In this document: one piece after another, positions 24,411-36,738 of the stretch
Layout of the letters: every line of letters starts with the position of its first letter
How positions within the stretch are numbered: position 1 is the stretch's first letter
Source of the DNA: Styela clava
Taxonomy: Eukaryota > Chordata > Ascidiacea > Stolidobranchia > Styelidae
DNA: 64,000 nt
Assembly: GCF_964204865.1 (NCBI RefSeq)
Contig: NC_135262.1
Span: 13,020,001-13,084,000 of the forward strand
Direction of reading: 5' to 3'
Made by a program: the position numbers and the translations under genes
Notes under the pieces: model-generated
Database searches by the model: none
Told to the model about the DNA's origin: nothing
What the model saw: the letters and a program-made list of their open reading frames with translations, nothing else

Positions 24411-25035
24411 ATGTGTTTTGCAGAGCAATCGCTCTGTAGTCGAGTTGTCTTCTCCTCGAGCATCGATATCGCAGAGCGATCGCTTGACTGGTTAGCTGTC
24501 CGCCTCTCGTTGCTCTGTAGTCGAGTTGTCTTCTCCTTGAGCATCGATGACATCACGTCGCAGAGCGATTGCTCGACTGTCTGTCGAGCGACTGCTTGGT
24601 AGGCGACCATAGACTACACTACTAAGCTCACATTCATGAATATATAAGTGTTACTGTGAAGTATAAGGTTTTAATATATTTAAATGTGCTCATTCAAAAC
24701 ATTTAATATCAATAAAGTCAAAATTTTAAACGCACAGTCTTATAAGTCAACAGTCTAACTTCGCTAACGTTACTCCAATTTCGCCTGTAGACTGTATTTG
24801 TATTCATAAAACATGAGAAAAATAAGCCACTTTCACAAATAAAAATGCTTTCTAGAGAATATATTAATGTATTTTTCTCAACATTTGAACCCTGAAAATA
24901 TCAAAATCGCATTTCTATAGATCTGGAACACCGCCGTAGAAAATGCGAAAAGACGGACAAGTCACCAGGCCTCTCTGTAGTCGAGTTGTCTCGGGTGAGT
25001 TTTCCGTGTAGTCGAGTTGTCCGCCTCCCTTCGGA
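24411..25035. repeat. Repeats of CTGTAGTCGAGTTGTC
   Basis: The phrase CTCTGTAGTCGAGTTGTC occurs at about 24428, 24511 and 24970, and a shorter form at 25003. The first two are embedded in an 83-bp tandem unit with a GAGCATCGAT...GCAGAGCGAT block. No gene is visible, although the minus strand stays open as a repetitive peptide. Confidence 0.6.
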
Positions 25036-25089
25036 TACCGGTACCAATTTTAGTTTTTGTGCGAAGTAGTCAAAGCTGGTAAAGTAAAT

Positions 25090-26700
25090 TCATTTCACTA
25101 CCTACCAGGCATTCTGACATTTGATATATTCCAGTGTTCGGCACTTACCGGTACCTACTTCACCGTGCCATGCGTACAACGTACCGTGAGAAGATATTTG
25201 AGTCCATTATACGAATGATGCCCTGGAATTGTATTTGTGCTTTCACGCATATCTCTAACTGCTCCTTACAATCTTGTAAATACATAGACCAGTTCAAATT
25301 ATCCAAAGTTATTCCATTGTTCAAAAAAGGAGATGCAAAGGATGTAAAAAAAATACCGACCGATCTGCTTACTTCCTGCATTTTCCAAAATTCTAGAAAA
25401 AAATTATGTACCGTTTCCTAGGCCTCAACCATTTCCTAGGCCAAAAAATTTCTTTTATTCCCAGCAATTTGGTTTTCGCCAAAATCACTCAACATGTCAT
25501 GCAACATCTCTACTTGTCAGTAAAATTTTAGAAGGATTTGAAAAGAATGAGTATACTCTTAGTATGTTCTTGGACCTTTCCAAGGCATTTGATAGTATTG
25601 ACCATGACATATTACTAGCCAAATTGCACCATATTGGTGTTGGAGGTCAGAGTTATAATATAGTTTAAAAGCTACTTATCAGGAAGGAAACAAGTGGTAA
25701 TATACAATGACGTAGCATTTAGCACATACTGTAACTTGAATGTAGGCACTTTACAAGGTTCTATTTTGGCTCCATTATGTTTTTCAATCATTATTAACGA
25801 CTTTTCAAATTCTCTTTTATCACTCTGATATCATACTTTTTGCTGATGACTCAACGCCATATCTTCGAGGCAAAGACTTGCCTGAACTTTTGACCAACGC
25901 AAATACTGACTTGGAAAATATTCAAGCTTGGTTGTCTGCGAACAAACTCACTATTAATTTAGAAAAAACTAAATATATAGTAATTAGCGCGCCAAAGCAA
26001 AAGTGTCCAACACCGCAACAAAATCTGGAATTGAATGAAATAAATATAGAAAGGGTTAACCAGACGCGCTTTTTGGGTGTATGATTTGATGATAAATTGT
26101 GTTGGAAACAGCACACAAACCTGATTTTATCTAAAACAAGGTCATCTCTAGGTGCTATTACGAAAATACCCAACGATTTAAATACATCCTGTCTAATATC
26201 CCTATACCACTCACTAATATAAAGCCATATTCAACATTGCGCTTCAACTTATGTTCATCGCCAAACGTCCATTATCAAAAAAACTCAAAGTGTATGCAAC
26301 CGTTTTATTAGAAAAGTTTTCAATAGAGGAAATCGAGAAAAAGTTGATGACTTATTTAAAGAGTATAAGCTGCTACGTGTTGAGAATTTAGCTAAATTTG
26401 AAGTATGCAGCATGATGTTCTCTAGCTACAACAGGCAACTTCCATCCAGCCTGAACAGATTGTTCCGAACAAACATAAATTCAAATAGCAGAAATAAAGA
26501 AAAAATTTCTATTTCATTTATTGCTAAAAGTATCTCAAAAGAACCCATTGCAGTATGTGGACCAAAAGCTTGGATTTCCCTACCTAATGGCTCAAAAAAA
26601 TCAAACTCAGAATTTCGTTCCAATTTGAATCCGGCCATCAATAGAAACAGTTCTATTTGTCAAAGTAGCATGCTGGGCCCTTTCTTTCTCATATAGGTCA
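25090..26700 (+). mobile_element. LINE retrotransposon fragment (CR1/L2/jockey-like reverse transcriptase), decayed
   Basis: Pieces of one reverse transcriptase follow in order over three frames. They are KLSKVIPLFKKGDA (palm start), NQFGFRQNHSTCHATSLL, FLDLSKAFDSIDHDILLAKL (catalytic motif A), FADD near 25845 (motif C), then the thumb region ANKLTINLEKTKYIVIS and a C-terminal stretch open at 26412-26696. At least four frameshifts or stops interrupt it. No endonuclease domain is seen upstream, so it is 5' truncated as is usual for LINEs. Confidence 0.85.
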
Positions 26701-29700
26701 AAGCACAAAATCAAATATATTCTTCCCTTCCCTCCCCCCATAAAACTATATTACTCTATTGTGATCCTATGGAAATAACGCTTCTTTTTATAAAATATTA
26801 GCCTTAATTAAATAGTACTAAAATCTTTAAGCGAATCTTCAAGGATTCCCATTACATTCATCTTTTCGGGACACACGAGCCACAAGGGATGAATATTGAG
26901 GAAGTTTAGACCAATTACAAAAAAATTTTCATTCATCGTTTTTATCAATTCTTGTACCTAATATATTTTTTTTCTCAGAATTGGATCATGCATGGCCAGA
27001 TATGCTAATAACAGACAAAATATCACTATATTACATTTGACACACAGACAACTTTTCTGGTCTGCATTATACAATACTGAGAAACAAAACACCATTGTTT
27101 AATTTGGACTTCAATTGCTAAATATAAAACAAAGAGAGAGATCTCATCAATGACACTTATTTCGGCCACCCGCTGTTATTTAATCAAGAAATTCACTGAT
27201 TTTATTGATTATTTAACATGCGTGACTCCTATAATTCTACACTGATTGTTTAAATATGCATGTAACTGCTTTTCGTGTTGTAGTTGAACTATTGGGTGAG
27301 CGAACACGTACTACTTCTTTTATCAATACCTTTCCATCTAAAATCTGTACGTTTCAAACCTTACTCTAGGTTTTGTTCGCTTTCCCGATTCTATAATCAG
27401 TTACTTTTACTTTTGTTTTTATCTATTTTTTTATCGTCTATTGCTGATTATGGAGTCGAAATAAACTTATACTTATACTTATGTATGTCTGAAGAAGTCT
27501 GACTTTGGTCAGACGAAACGTTACAGAAATATATTTGTGTTAGTGTGCAGCAAGACTCTTGAATCGCTTCGAACTGAAGTATTTCATCAAAATCTCTATG
27601 GTCCACATTTTTGCTAAAATAGATATATTCTATCAAAGACTCTAATAGCACTATTGAGTGACGCATACCATATAGGCACAAGAACCGCAAATTTATCTTT
27701 TATACTTCGCCTATTCATACTATATGGTCTCACCACTCAAGGGCGCTGTATTCGCGCCTACATTTTGATTTCATTGTTATGTATATGTTTATTTGATGTT
27801 GTGTTGTCTCTATTTATATATATTGTCTTGTCTTATAAACTCCCCTGTATAAACAGTTTTGTATACTCCACCCGTACCACTTTCACCACACCAAACGACC
27901 CATTGCCCCACCTTGCACAACTGTCTAAATGAGGGACCATATAATACCAACCCCGTGTAACTCCGGAAATTTCTCCCGATGTTGAATTCGCCGACACGCT
28001 TGACTTGGCGCTGACAGATTATTATTGCTTCGAAAATCATCGTGCGACTTCCTGCGTTTTTCTGTGTTCTGACGGCGCTGTCTCGCGTCAAGATTAAGTG
28101 AGTGACTTATAAATATTCAAGTTAGTTGATATACTTGACTATAGAACTGATAGAATGCAGATTACAAAACAAAATAGAGGAACAATCAATTGAGTGGGAA
28201 GACCCTAAGACCGGTTCAGCACTCGAAAGCACATTGACAGTAAGATTTTAAATTCACTTTAAAGCTCCCATGAGTAGATGTAGTCTAGTAGAGAGCCGCT
28301 TTGTGTTACGATTGTTCAGCATAAAAAAGAGTAAGTTGTAAATGTTCCTATAGGTACCCAATACAGTAATGATTTGTCGAGAAATTAAATTTTGATAAGA
28401 GATATGTGTATTTTCGGACCATAAAAAAGTTGCAGTGTTTAGGAGTGAGGATTTATGCCTTGGTATCAAAGCAGTAAGCAAGAATATAAATGGACTGATG
28501 GGTGATTGAAATTGTGACGTCTGTATGAAAAATATGAATTAAACACACATATTTTAACTTCAATTAATAAGTGTTTTATGATGGAGTTCTACTGATCTTG
28601 ATAATTTTTTCCCAGATTCATCCTGTCCTTGTATACGAAGTCACCAGCTGAATATTACAACATAAGAGGTATTTGCCATGATAATCCATTTTGCTTGATT
28701 TCAGGCTGGAACTAATAACCTTTTTCACATGAATTGGATACCTATTATTGTCATTATCTAAACATGGCTTCAACATATATATATATTTATAATTTTAGAT
28801 GTGCCAAAAAGTTTTGAAATATTTTGTCGAGTGTTTTTAAATTATTGATTTGTGATCAATAGCAATACCTTTTTTGCTACTGCAAAATCCACCACATTTA
28901 TTGAATGCATTAATATTTCTCATGGAACCGTTACATTTTATTAATTCCATATTGTTTTGTGGGGTATTTACATTTTTGTTTCAAATAATACTTTGTCAAA
29001 GTGGCTGTTATACTTATATTTAAACACATACATGCTTAGATGGTAGACAAGGTTCAATCGTTGTGGGTAATTTATTTCAAAATATCGTAACTAAAATATA
29101 AACGTTTGCAGACGTCTCGAAACTCACTTTTGAAGAATGATTTGCTGTCACAAGATGGGGTTTTGGCATGGAAACACATCTAGAGGGAATTTATGAATAT
29201 ATGTCTAAAAAAACATTTGAAACAGCCATGTAAACTAACAGACCAACATGTTTAACTCAATAGCCTGATAAAAATGTCTGATAAATATTAAGCACAGGTA
29301 TAGCACAAAGAATTGTTTTGGGTATTAATTCATTTGTATTTTCCTATTAAATCTATCTTCTATTGAGCATTTAAATACTTGGATCATTATTATTATTTCT
29401 AAAATTACCAACAGTATTCAGGTCATTAATAACAGATGAACCGGGGAAATTTTTTTCGAAGTTTCTTCCTGCATCTGTTGCTAGGATTTCGGAGATGTCT
29501 GAATTTGAAGAAACGCCAAGTTTTGCAAACTGCAAAATACCTTTTTTGACATATGCAACAGCACTACTGACGAGGCTTCCCTCAAAAACGGAAATCTACT
29601 ACTACTCTCTGAAACATCTGGAGACAAAAGACTGCAGTAGATCAACTCAACAGGTGATTAGCTCAAGGATTTTTAACAAAATAAATGCTATACAGCTACA

Positions 29701-29873
29701 TGCAACACATCCTGTAGTTATATTCAAAAAACAACAACATTTCCTTGCTTCTCCAGCGTATGAAGGGCTTCAAATACTGGTACCTTCAACATGTGATATA
29801 CCATATTAGACCAAACATCTGTCAAACCCCGCTTTAATTGTGAGATAAAAGTCTTCTAAATTGTTTTACTATA
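26701..29873. other. Repeat-rich intergenic region, no gene recognised
   Basis: Short unassigned frames only. A copy of the 11-kb foldback end lies at 27520-27560. A 104-codon frame at 29495-29809 (+) opens MSEFEETPSFANCK and has no domain I know; its position just before a foldback element suggests transposon origin. Confidence 0.4.
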
Positions 29874-32785
29874 TCATACCAATGAGCATTTTACAATGAG
29901 TGGAAACTTCCAACTATTTGCTCATTAATCCATTGTACCCTGCATTTTTACGTCGTCCAGCTAAATGATTCGTTGCATATGGAGAAAGCATATCGCTCGC
30001 TGCAAAAATCACTTGCTTCGGCCGCGCTGGTTGCGAAATTGGCCGTATTAGGGCCTTTAATTTTTCGATTCGTGTTCGGTTTTGGGTTTCGAAGTATGGT
30101 ACGTTAAAGCATACTAACTATAAGCAAATGCTTATTGGGAATGCATATCTATTAGCTATAGCACAGAATATGAAGTCAAGTGCGGTTAGTTCTGATTATA
30201 GCATGGGATTTAGGTACATATTTATCCATGGGAAAGGAAAGGGATAAGAAGTCCTAAATATATGGCGAACCACAGCTTCTCGCAATCATAGTTTATAAGT
30301 CGCTCCATACGAAGCCCCAGGGCTCTCCGATTTCAAATCACTCTGGCAGTCTGGGATATCTCGACAATAAAAACGATGACAAAAATTAGAAGAATAGCAG
30401 GGAATCGGCTTATCGACATTCCTCTCCACATGAGTAAATATGTTAACCCCATCCCATATCAATGAATACAAACCCCCACGTCTCCCTTTACATGGGTCGT
30501 AACGAGTGGCGGGATTCAAATTTTTGTCAGCCGGTTCCATCACAAAAGTCATAGTTTTCGGCCGGTTCTGTTACATGTTTTTTTAGTAATGCTGACCGAT
30601 TCGCTGATCTCATTAAATTCCGTGAGACGGTTCTATAGAACGGGCTAAATTCTACCAATGGTCTTTATTCCCCCCCCCCCCCCCCCCCTTTGGTTTGAGA
30701 AAAAATTTCATGCGAAACTTCTTCCACAAAAAAGGAAGCACCGTCGTTTTACGGTCGCGCATTATGGTTTCGTCAGAACGATATTATTCTGCGTATTATC
30801 ACCGCAGCGCAATTAACACCGCCATACTTTTTTATCTTTACGATATGTTATTTTTTTAGTTGGCGCTGATAATGACAAATAAGAATGCGTGATTTTTGAT
30901 TGTTATTCAGTAACGCGTATGTAACCGCCGTTATGGCCGTTCGAAATGAAAGAAGGGTTATGAGCTAATTTCAGGACATTCTCTTTTATTTTAATACAAA
31001 TACAGGGCGCATTGAAAAGAAAAATAGAATTTATTAACATAAATTTATAACGAGTTACGTAAAATTTACCGACGGCTATCGCCAACAGACAGAAACGATG
31101 AATGTGAGAATTTTTTATTTTGTGTCATTTTTGCGCGATCATATTTTTTAATTTATACTTTTGCGTAAATCGCGTCAACATCGTTTTTGTAAATTTAGAA
31201 ACGTTGAATCAGATAAGCAAAGCATGTGAATAATGTATTCTATGCAAATTTCCCGAGATATTGCGGAGAAATAATATTTTGACCACGTAGAAATGCCATT
31301 ATTGCTGATTTATTCACGTGTTAAGTATCAGTGTTTTAAGCCAAAGCTGAACTACGTGAATACTCATCACTGAGTATTCTAGAGATTACCAATTTGCAGA
31401 GTTTTTTAACTATTATTTAACATGAAAGTAACACGGAAACGATATAAAATTAAAACATAAAAATGTCAACTAACAGCTTCACAAATATCGCATCCCGGGG
31501 TCAGTAATGATAATATTGTTTGCTCAAAATTGGGACCGTAACTGTGATACAAATCCAACACAGAGGATAAAAATCAGAATAAAATTAATTTTTGTTGTGA
31601 ATACTTTCCTTAATAGTTGTCTTTAACATCTTCGCCGATGTTTGTTAAAATATTAGGATAATTTTATAGAAAAAAACACGGTTTGCCCACCACTAATCAC
31701 GGCGCATGTAAATAATCAATAAATGACAATAAAAAATAACTTTGTTAGCATTAAATTCCAAGTAAAATTTCCGCATTTCATGATTTGATCGGAGCTACAC
31801 GCGAGCGTGTTTTTGTATATATTCACCAAACACCGTCAAGAAAACAGAGGCGAGCTACACGTGACTGTGGAATTTCGCTGTGAACGACGCATTGTTTTTA
31901 ATTTATTACACGCCTCATGTCGTTGTGAATTGAACTTTTGGCGCACTGTTTTAATTTCACCGTATTCCCCCCCACCCCGTTGGAAAAATCCTGGCTGCGA
32001 CCCTTGTTCAAATTCTATATCTCACTATTGATTACAAAAGTATAATTGCATCCAAATCAACAGTATCTATATATATGACTATATGAAGGATCGTTAAAAT
32101 TAAATAATATACATGCAAAAATCATAATTTATAACAAAATGTACTCTAAATAATAAAATAAAAAATAAACTTTTTTTGTAAATTCACAAGACATAAAAAT
32201 GGCAAATTTTGAATTTCAATGGCAAGATATCCCATAGTAATTTATAGTTAAAATCAGTATTTTTAATAAGTATACGAATAGCTCACAAAGTCCAGGCAGC
32301 CTGGGGGTTCATATGGAGCACAGAGCTATTTGGAGAGGCCGGGGTTCGCCATTTATTAGGCTTTCGGCTTTATCGGCTTTCCTCTCCCCCTGGATAAATA
32401 TGTAAGTCCCATGTTATATCAATGAATAAATACAGCAATAACCGCACCCCACGTGGCGACTGATTCATATTCTGTTCTGTAGCTACGTTTTCTGCCTAAT
32501 AGATATGTATTCCCAATATGCATATGCTTCTAGTTAGTATGCTTTCAACGTACCATACTTCGAAACCCAAAACCGAATACGAATCGAAAAGTTAAAAGCC
32601 TCAATACGGCCAATTTCGCACTCGACCCAGCTGAAACTAGGGATTTTTGCAGCGAACGACGTGCTTTCTTCATATGCAACGAACCATTTAGCTGGACGAC
32701 GTAAAAATGCAGGGTAAAATGGATTAATGAGCAAATATTTGGAAGTTTTCACTCATTTTATATATGCTCATTGATCATACATATA
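29874..32785. mobile_element. Foldback element with about 0.5-kb inverted arms
   Basis: The left arm (29874-30345) and right arm (32275-32785) are inverted copies with high similarity. Examples are CATTTTTACGTCGTCCAGCT and GGTTTTGGGTTTCGAAGTAT in the left arm and their complements in the right. The middle is a worn hAT relic related to 14270-16460. Exact ends and a target duplication could not be settled. A 72-codon frame on the minus strand of the right arm is a by-product. Confidence 0.75.
30660..32010. mobile_element. Worn hAT relic inside the foldback element
   Basis: After a C-run at about 30672, the sequence parallels the 14270-16460 element: a GTCGTT...TACGGTC block, TTAACACCGCC and GCGCTGATAA. 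On the right, CCCCGTTGGAAAAATCCTGG is followed by CTGCGACCCTTG, a mutated form of the same terminus. No coding capacity is seen. Confidence 0.6.
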
Positions 32786-33047
32786 AATTTTTCGTGGCTT
32801 GAAACACTTTTTAAAGTTAGACCATCGGGACTATTATAAACTAACATTTGCGATCAGACCTGCTATGTGTTTTGGTCTAACTCGTCAATTAAAGATTTCA
32901 GAACCCCCCCCCCCCCCCCCCCCTTTTGAGGGTACAAATACTACGAAACTCACTTGGTAATAGTCACTCGTAATAGTACATAAGGACATTTTGGCCTAAC
33001 CCTAACGTGGTACACGTACTACGTTCCGGTGTCCTCCTTTCTTGGTA

Positions 33048-33251
33048 CGCATACTTCAGGAGTACGGAAACTTGACTGTAATCACATACATCTTAATCTT
33101 CGTTCTAGCTGCTGTGTTTCTTCAATTGGTTTCGTATTCCATGAGTCCTATTGTCCATCTTGTTGTTATTATTTTGGCTGCAGTACTTTGCGTATACATT
33201 TGCTCAAATTTTTTGAATACTTTCTTCTCAAGTAGTGTTGTTACATCTTGA
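33048..33251 (+). other. Possible terminal exon encoding two membrane helices
   Basis: After an acceptor-like CATACTTCAG, the frame reads EYGNLTVITYILIFVLAAVF and later SPIVHLVVIILAAVLCVYIC, two clean hydrophobic segments, and then a stop. AATAAA follows about 95 bp later, near 33346. No upstream exon was found. I do not recognise the family. It could be the 3' exon of a gene whose 5' part has been displaced by the neighbouring elements, or chance. Confidence 0.3.
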
Positions 33252-33388
33252 CATTCAGTTCATTGTTTAATAGGTATTCGCTCATGAATGATTTGAAAAT
33301 TTTTTTTTTATATCAAGTGTCGGATGTTCAATGATGTGATGATGGAAATAAATTTCAGCTGCTTGCATGTGTTGAGATAGCCTTAGTA

Positions 33389-33530
33389 TTGCAACGGTAC
33401 GACTTAACCGGAATACCAGTTGGTGCTCGCCACTGATACAGTCTAGTAATACTGTAATAATTAGTTCAGAAGATCCAATGTGCTGCAAAGACACACAAAT
33501 AGGTTCGAAGTTCACGATGCAAACGAAGAG
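33389..33530 (-). repeat. Partial LTR (3' side of the gypsy element)
   Basis: It matches 50318-50465, with one clear length change: the right copy has an expanded CCGGTACCGGTA stretch where this one has CCAGTT. It sits directly after truncated integrase, so a deletion removed the integrase core and most of the LTR. Confidence 0.8.
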
Positions 33531-33593
33531 TCTTAATATTAGGTAAATTGTCACAATCTTCCATCAAATATAAACGAAGATGATCAACATGAG

Positions 33594-36336
33594 CTATTCT
33601 ACATTTACCATCATTTTACACATTTTTGCACGACGTTTTCCATGAGGGGTTTTGGTAGCAGTGCAAGCTTTACAATAACGACACCAAGAAGATACTTGAC
33701 TGTGCATTCTAGCCCAATAAAATCGTTCCCTCAATTTTTTATAAGTTCGTTCTTTACCCAAATGTCCACCAGTACGCAACTCATGGAGTTGTCGGTACAT
33801 TTCGCGACGCAAAACTAAAGGCAACACAATTTGAAAAATGGATTTCCTTACAGGCGCGGATGGCAAAAACTGGCGATGAAGCACTCCATCGATGACTCTC
33901 AATAATTTCCACTGGCTGCACAGGATTTGAACTTCACAGGAGGAAAACAAGATTTCTGCAGCTGGAGGTGATCAGTACTTTAGAGATGTTATCGTCCTTC
34001 ACCTGCATCTCACACATATCGGTCGATGAAAACGAAGCGAGCCATTCCATAGAATTACCATGACTCGGTTGCAAAGCAGCAACTTTGACAGTTTCCAATT
34101 CACACGGCTGATCACCGTTCCCACAACTAGTGCAGGAATCACGCTTACATCGGCGACGAATACGACTCAAACCATCAGCATTGCCATGCTTGGAAACAGC
34201 ACGATGTTCAACTGTAAAATCGTAAGTGTCCAGACCTGATATCCAACGAGCTACAATGCCTTCCGGATCTTTAAAATTCAGAAGCCAACGTAATGAAGCA
34301 TGGTCAGTTCTCAGTTTGAAATGGCGACCCCACAGAAAATGACGAAAATGTTTGACCCCCCCCCCCCCCCCCCCAAACGCAACGCAATAAGTTATCGATA
34401 CGTTGCACAATATCTCTTCTGTGCCTTGTTAAGGGTAACGCTGGCATATGCAATGACTTTTTCCTCGCCATTCTGAATTTGACTTAAAACTGCGCCAGCT
34501 CTAAAACCAGAACAATCAGTATCTAATATGAATTCGTCTCCATCTTCCTGTGGAAATGATAAAACAGGAGCACGAACTAAAAGTTCTTTCAAGCGAAGAA
34601 AAGCGACATCACACTGCTTTGTCCAAGCAAATTCTACAACGTGTGTGCAATGGTAGAAAAATCTTCAACAAATTGTCTGTAATAATCACAAAATTCAAGA
34701 AATGACTGCAATTCTTTGACATTAGCAGGCTTGGGCCAATCACGAACAGCAGCAATTTTTCCATCGCTACAGCTTACACCATATTCAGATATTACATGTC
34801 CCAAATATTCCACTTTACGACTAAAAAGGTTACACTTCTCTGGCTTGAATTTCAGTCCAGCAGCACGAATTCGTAAAAAAACTTCACGTAAACTGCTCAT
34901 GGCCAGATCAAAGTTTTCGCCATAAGACAAAATATCATCTAAAAATGCGAGACATATTTTCCATAGAATTCCAGCCAAAACTTTGTCTATTAAACGCTGG
35001 AAGCAAGATGGCGCATTGGCCAGACCGAAGGCAAGAACAGTGATTATTTTCCTGGCAAGCTGAATGTGTTTTTACCCCATCTTCTGGGTCGAGTTCTACT
35101 TGCCAGTACCCACTCGTCAAGTCCAACGATGAAAACCACTTTGCTTTACCCAATGCATCCAAAATATCATCAATTCTTGGCAAACTGTAGGCATCTTTGA
35201 TGGTTACCAGATTAATTTTACGGAAATCGATACAAAAACGACAACTTCCGTCTTTCTTAGGAACGAGAACAATAGGCGAATTATAGGGATTTTCACTCGG
35301 TTCTATTACACCTTGAGCAAGCATGCTCTGTACTTGTTTCTCTGTGATTTCTCTTTTCGCCCATCCCATACGTCGCGGTGGAACTTTGATTGGTTCAGAT
35401 GTTGACGTTTTAATCTTATGTTTGACTATAGAAGTTCGTCCCAGTTTGCCATCAGGACCAGCAAAAACATCCTGAAATTCAACGAGCAAATCACGAACAC
35501 TTTGACGTTGTTCAATCGTCAAATCTTCTGGATCGTCGACGAGCTTTTTAAATGTTCAGGTAGTTTCCTGGTGTCCATGACATCACCAGGCACCACTTAT
35601 TCCAGAGAAGAGACAGTCAAGTTTTCTCGTGGGCATAGTAAACCGATAAGCAAATCCGCAGGTATTTCTACCGCTTCCTTGCTAACATTGACCACCATGA
35701 GAGACACTAAAGGGCATGGGGCGTCCACCACTCCGGGAAATAAAAATAAACCACGATGGTCATACTCGCTCTCAAACACACACGCAGCCTCTGCCACAGC
35801 TATAACGTCACTATTGGGTTTCCATGGGAAATTCAAACGACCATAAATCACCATCTCACTCTCGCTGGGAACAGTCACACATTTATCTACAACAATGCTA
35901 CAACTAGGAACAGACGAAACAGGCTTAGTCAGGGAAACAGTTTTACCATCAACCTCCATTTGACCTACAGACATATGCAAAACACAGTCATGCTCTTAAT
36001 CCATACCAAGCAAACCATAGGGGCACCAAGATCAGCAATAATCACTCTCTGAACAGCACACACAGAATGAATACAAATTTTCAAGTCAATCATACCACGA
36101 GCTTTCAGAGAAGTACCATTAGCAGTTTGAAAACAAACATCACAAGGAGACAAATCACACACCTCCTCACCAATAGAACAAAAAACTGCATAATCTATGA
36201 GCGTAGCAGCACTACCAGAATCAATAAGAAAAAGTACAGTAATGCCATTAACTTCAACCATAGCATACCAGTTAGTGGGTAATCTCAAAGAACAAATCAA
36301 ATTATCAAAATCATGGTCCATGCATACATTCGTCAT
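33594..36336 (-). pseudogene. Gypsy pol: protease, reverse transcriptase, RNase H, integrase zinc region
   Basis: From 36336 downwards: an aspartic protease with LFLIDSGSAATLID, then a reverse transcriptase at 35522-34935 with FCIDFRKIN and WFSSLDLTSGYWQVELD. The catalytic motif near 34945 is FLDD in place of the usual YLDD. RNase H follows with LDTDCSGFRAGAVLSQ (34592-34392, resuming at 34320). The integrase zinc-binding H-H-C-C region (GGHLGKERTYKKLRERFYW, then CRYCKAC) ends at about 33600. Frames change at about 34980, at 34610 and at a 20-base C-run near 34357. The integrase DDE core is absent. Confidence 0.88.
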
Positions 36337-36339
36337 CTT

Positions 36340-36738
36340 TCCAGTAGCAACCGAGGACCCCCGTGCTACTGATTTCTGTTTAATAAAGGCATATCATTAT
36401 TCTTGGGAGCAGGGTGAAACTGGGGAATATTCCCACCGTCACGAGGAGTTTGGCCATTCCCACCCCAGGCAGAATTTGAGCTATTCCCTTGGGAAAAATT
36501 TCCTACAGGGCCACTGACCGTTTGCTGGGCCGAATAAGCAGAAGGCTGCGAATTCTGTGGAACATAATATCTATCACACTGAGAAGCTATATGACCCCTG
36601 CCATTACATATCTGGCACAGGTTCTCCGGACAATTCCTACGTATGTGACCCTTGGCACCACAACCATAGCAAGTAATAACTTCATTCCTACGCCCACCCT
36701 TCTGACGGGAGAATCGGGGTTGATGACCTTTGTCAAAC
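36340..36738 (-). pseudogene. Gypsy gag C-terminus with zinc knuckles
   Basis: The minus strand encodes CYGCGAKGHIRRNC and then CQICNGRGHIASQC, two CCHC knuckles, followed by a Gln/Asn/Gly-rich tail. It is the in-frame continuation of the gag segment that stops at 40498; the P/THAP-type insertion between them copied the 7-mer GTCAAAC. Confidence 0.85.

Noticed and set aside
24398-24610. Repetitive peptide MLEEKTTRLQS on the minus strand
   Set aside because: It arises from an 83-bp DNA tandem repeat and has no independent support.
29495-29809. 104-codon frame MSEFEETPSF...
   Set aside because: Open and ATG-initiated, but no recognisable family, and it lies among repeats; left inside the spacer entry only.
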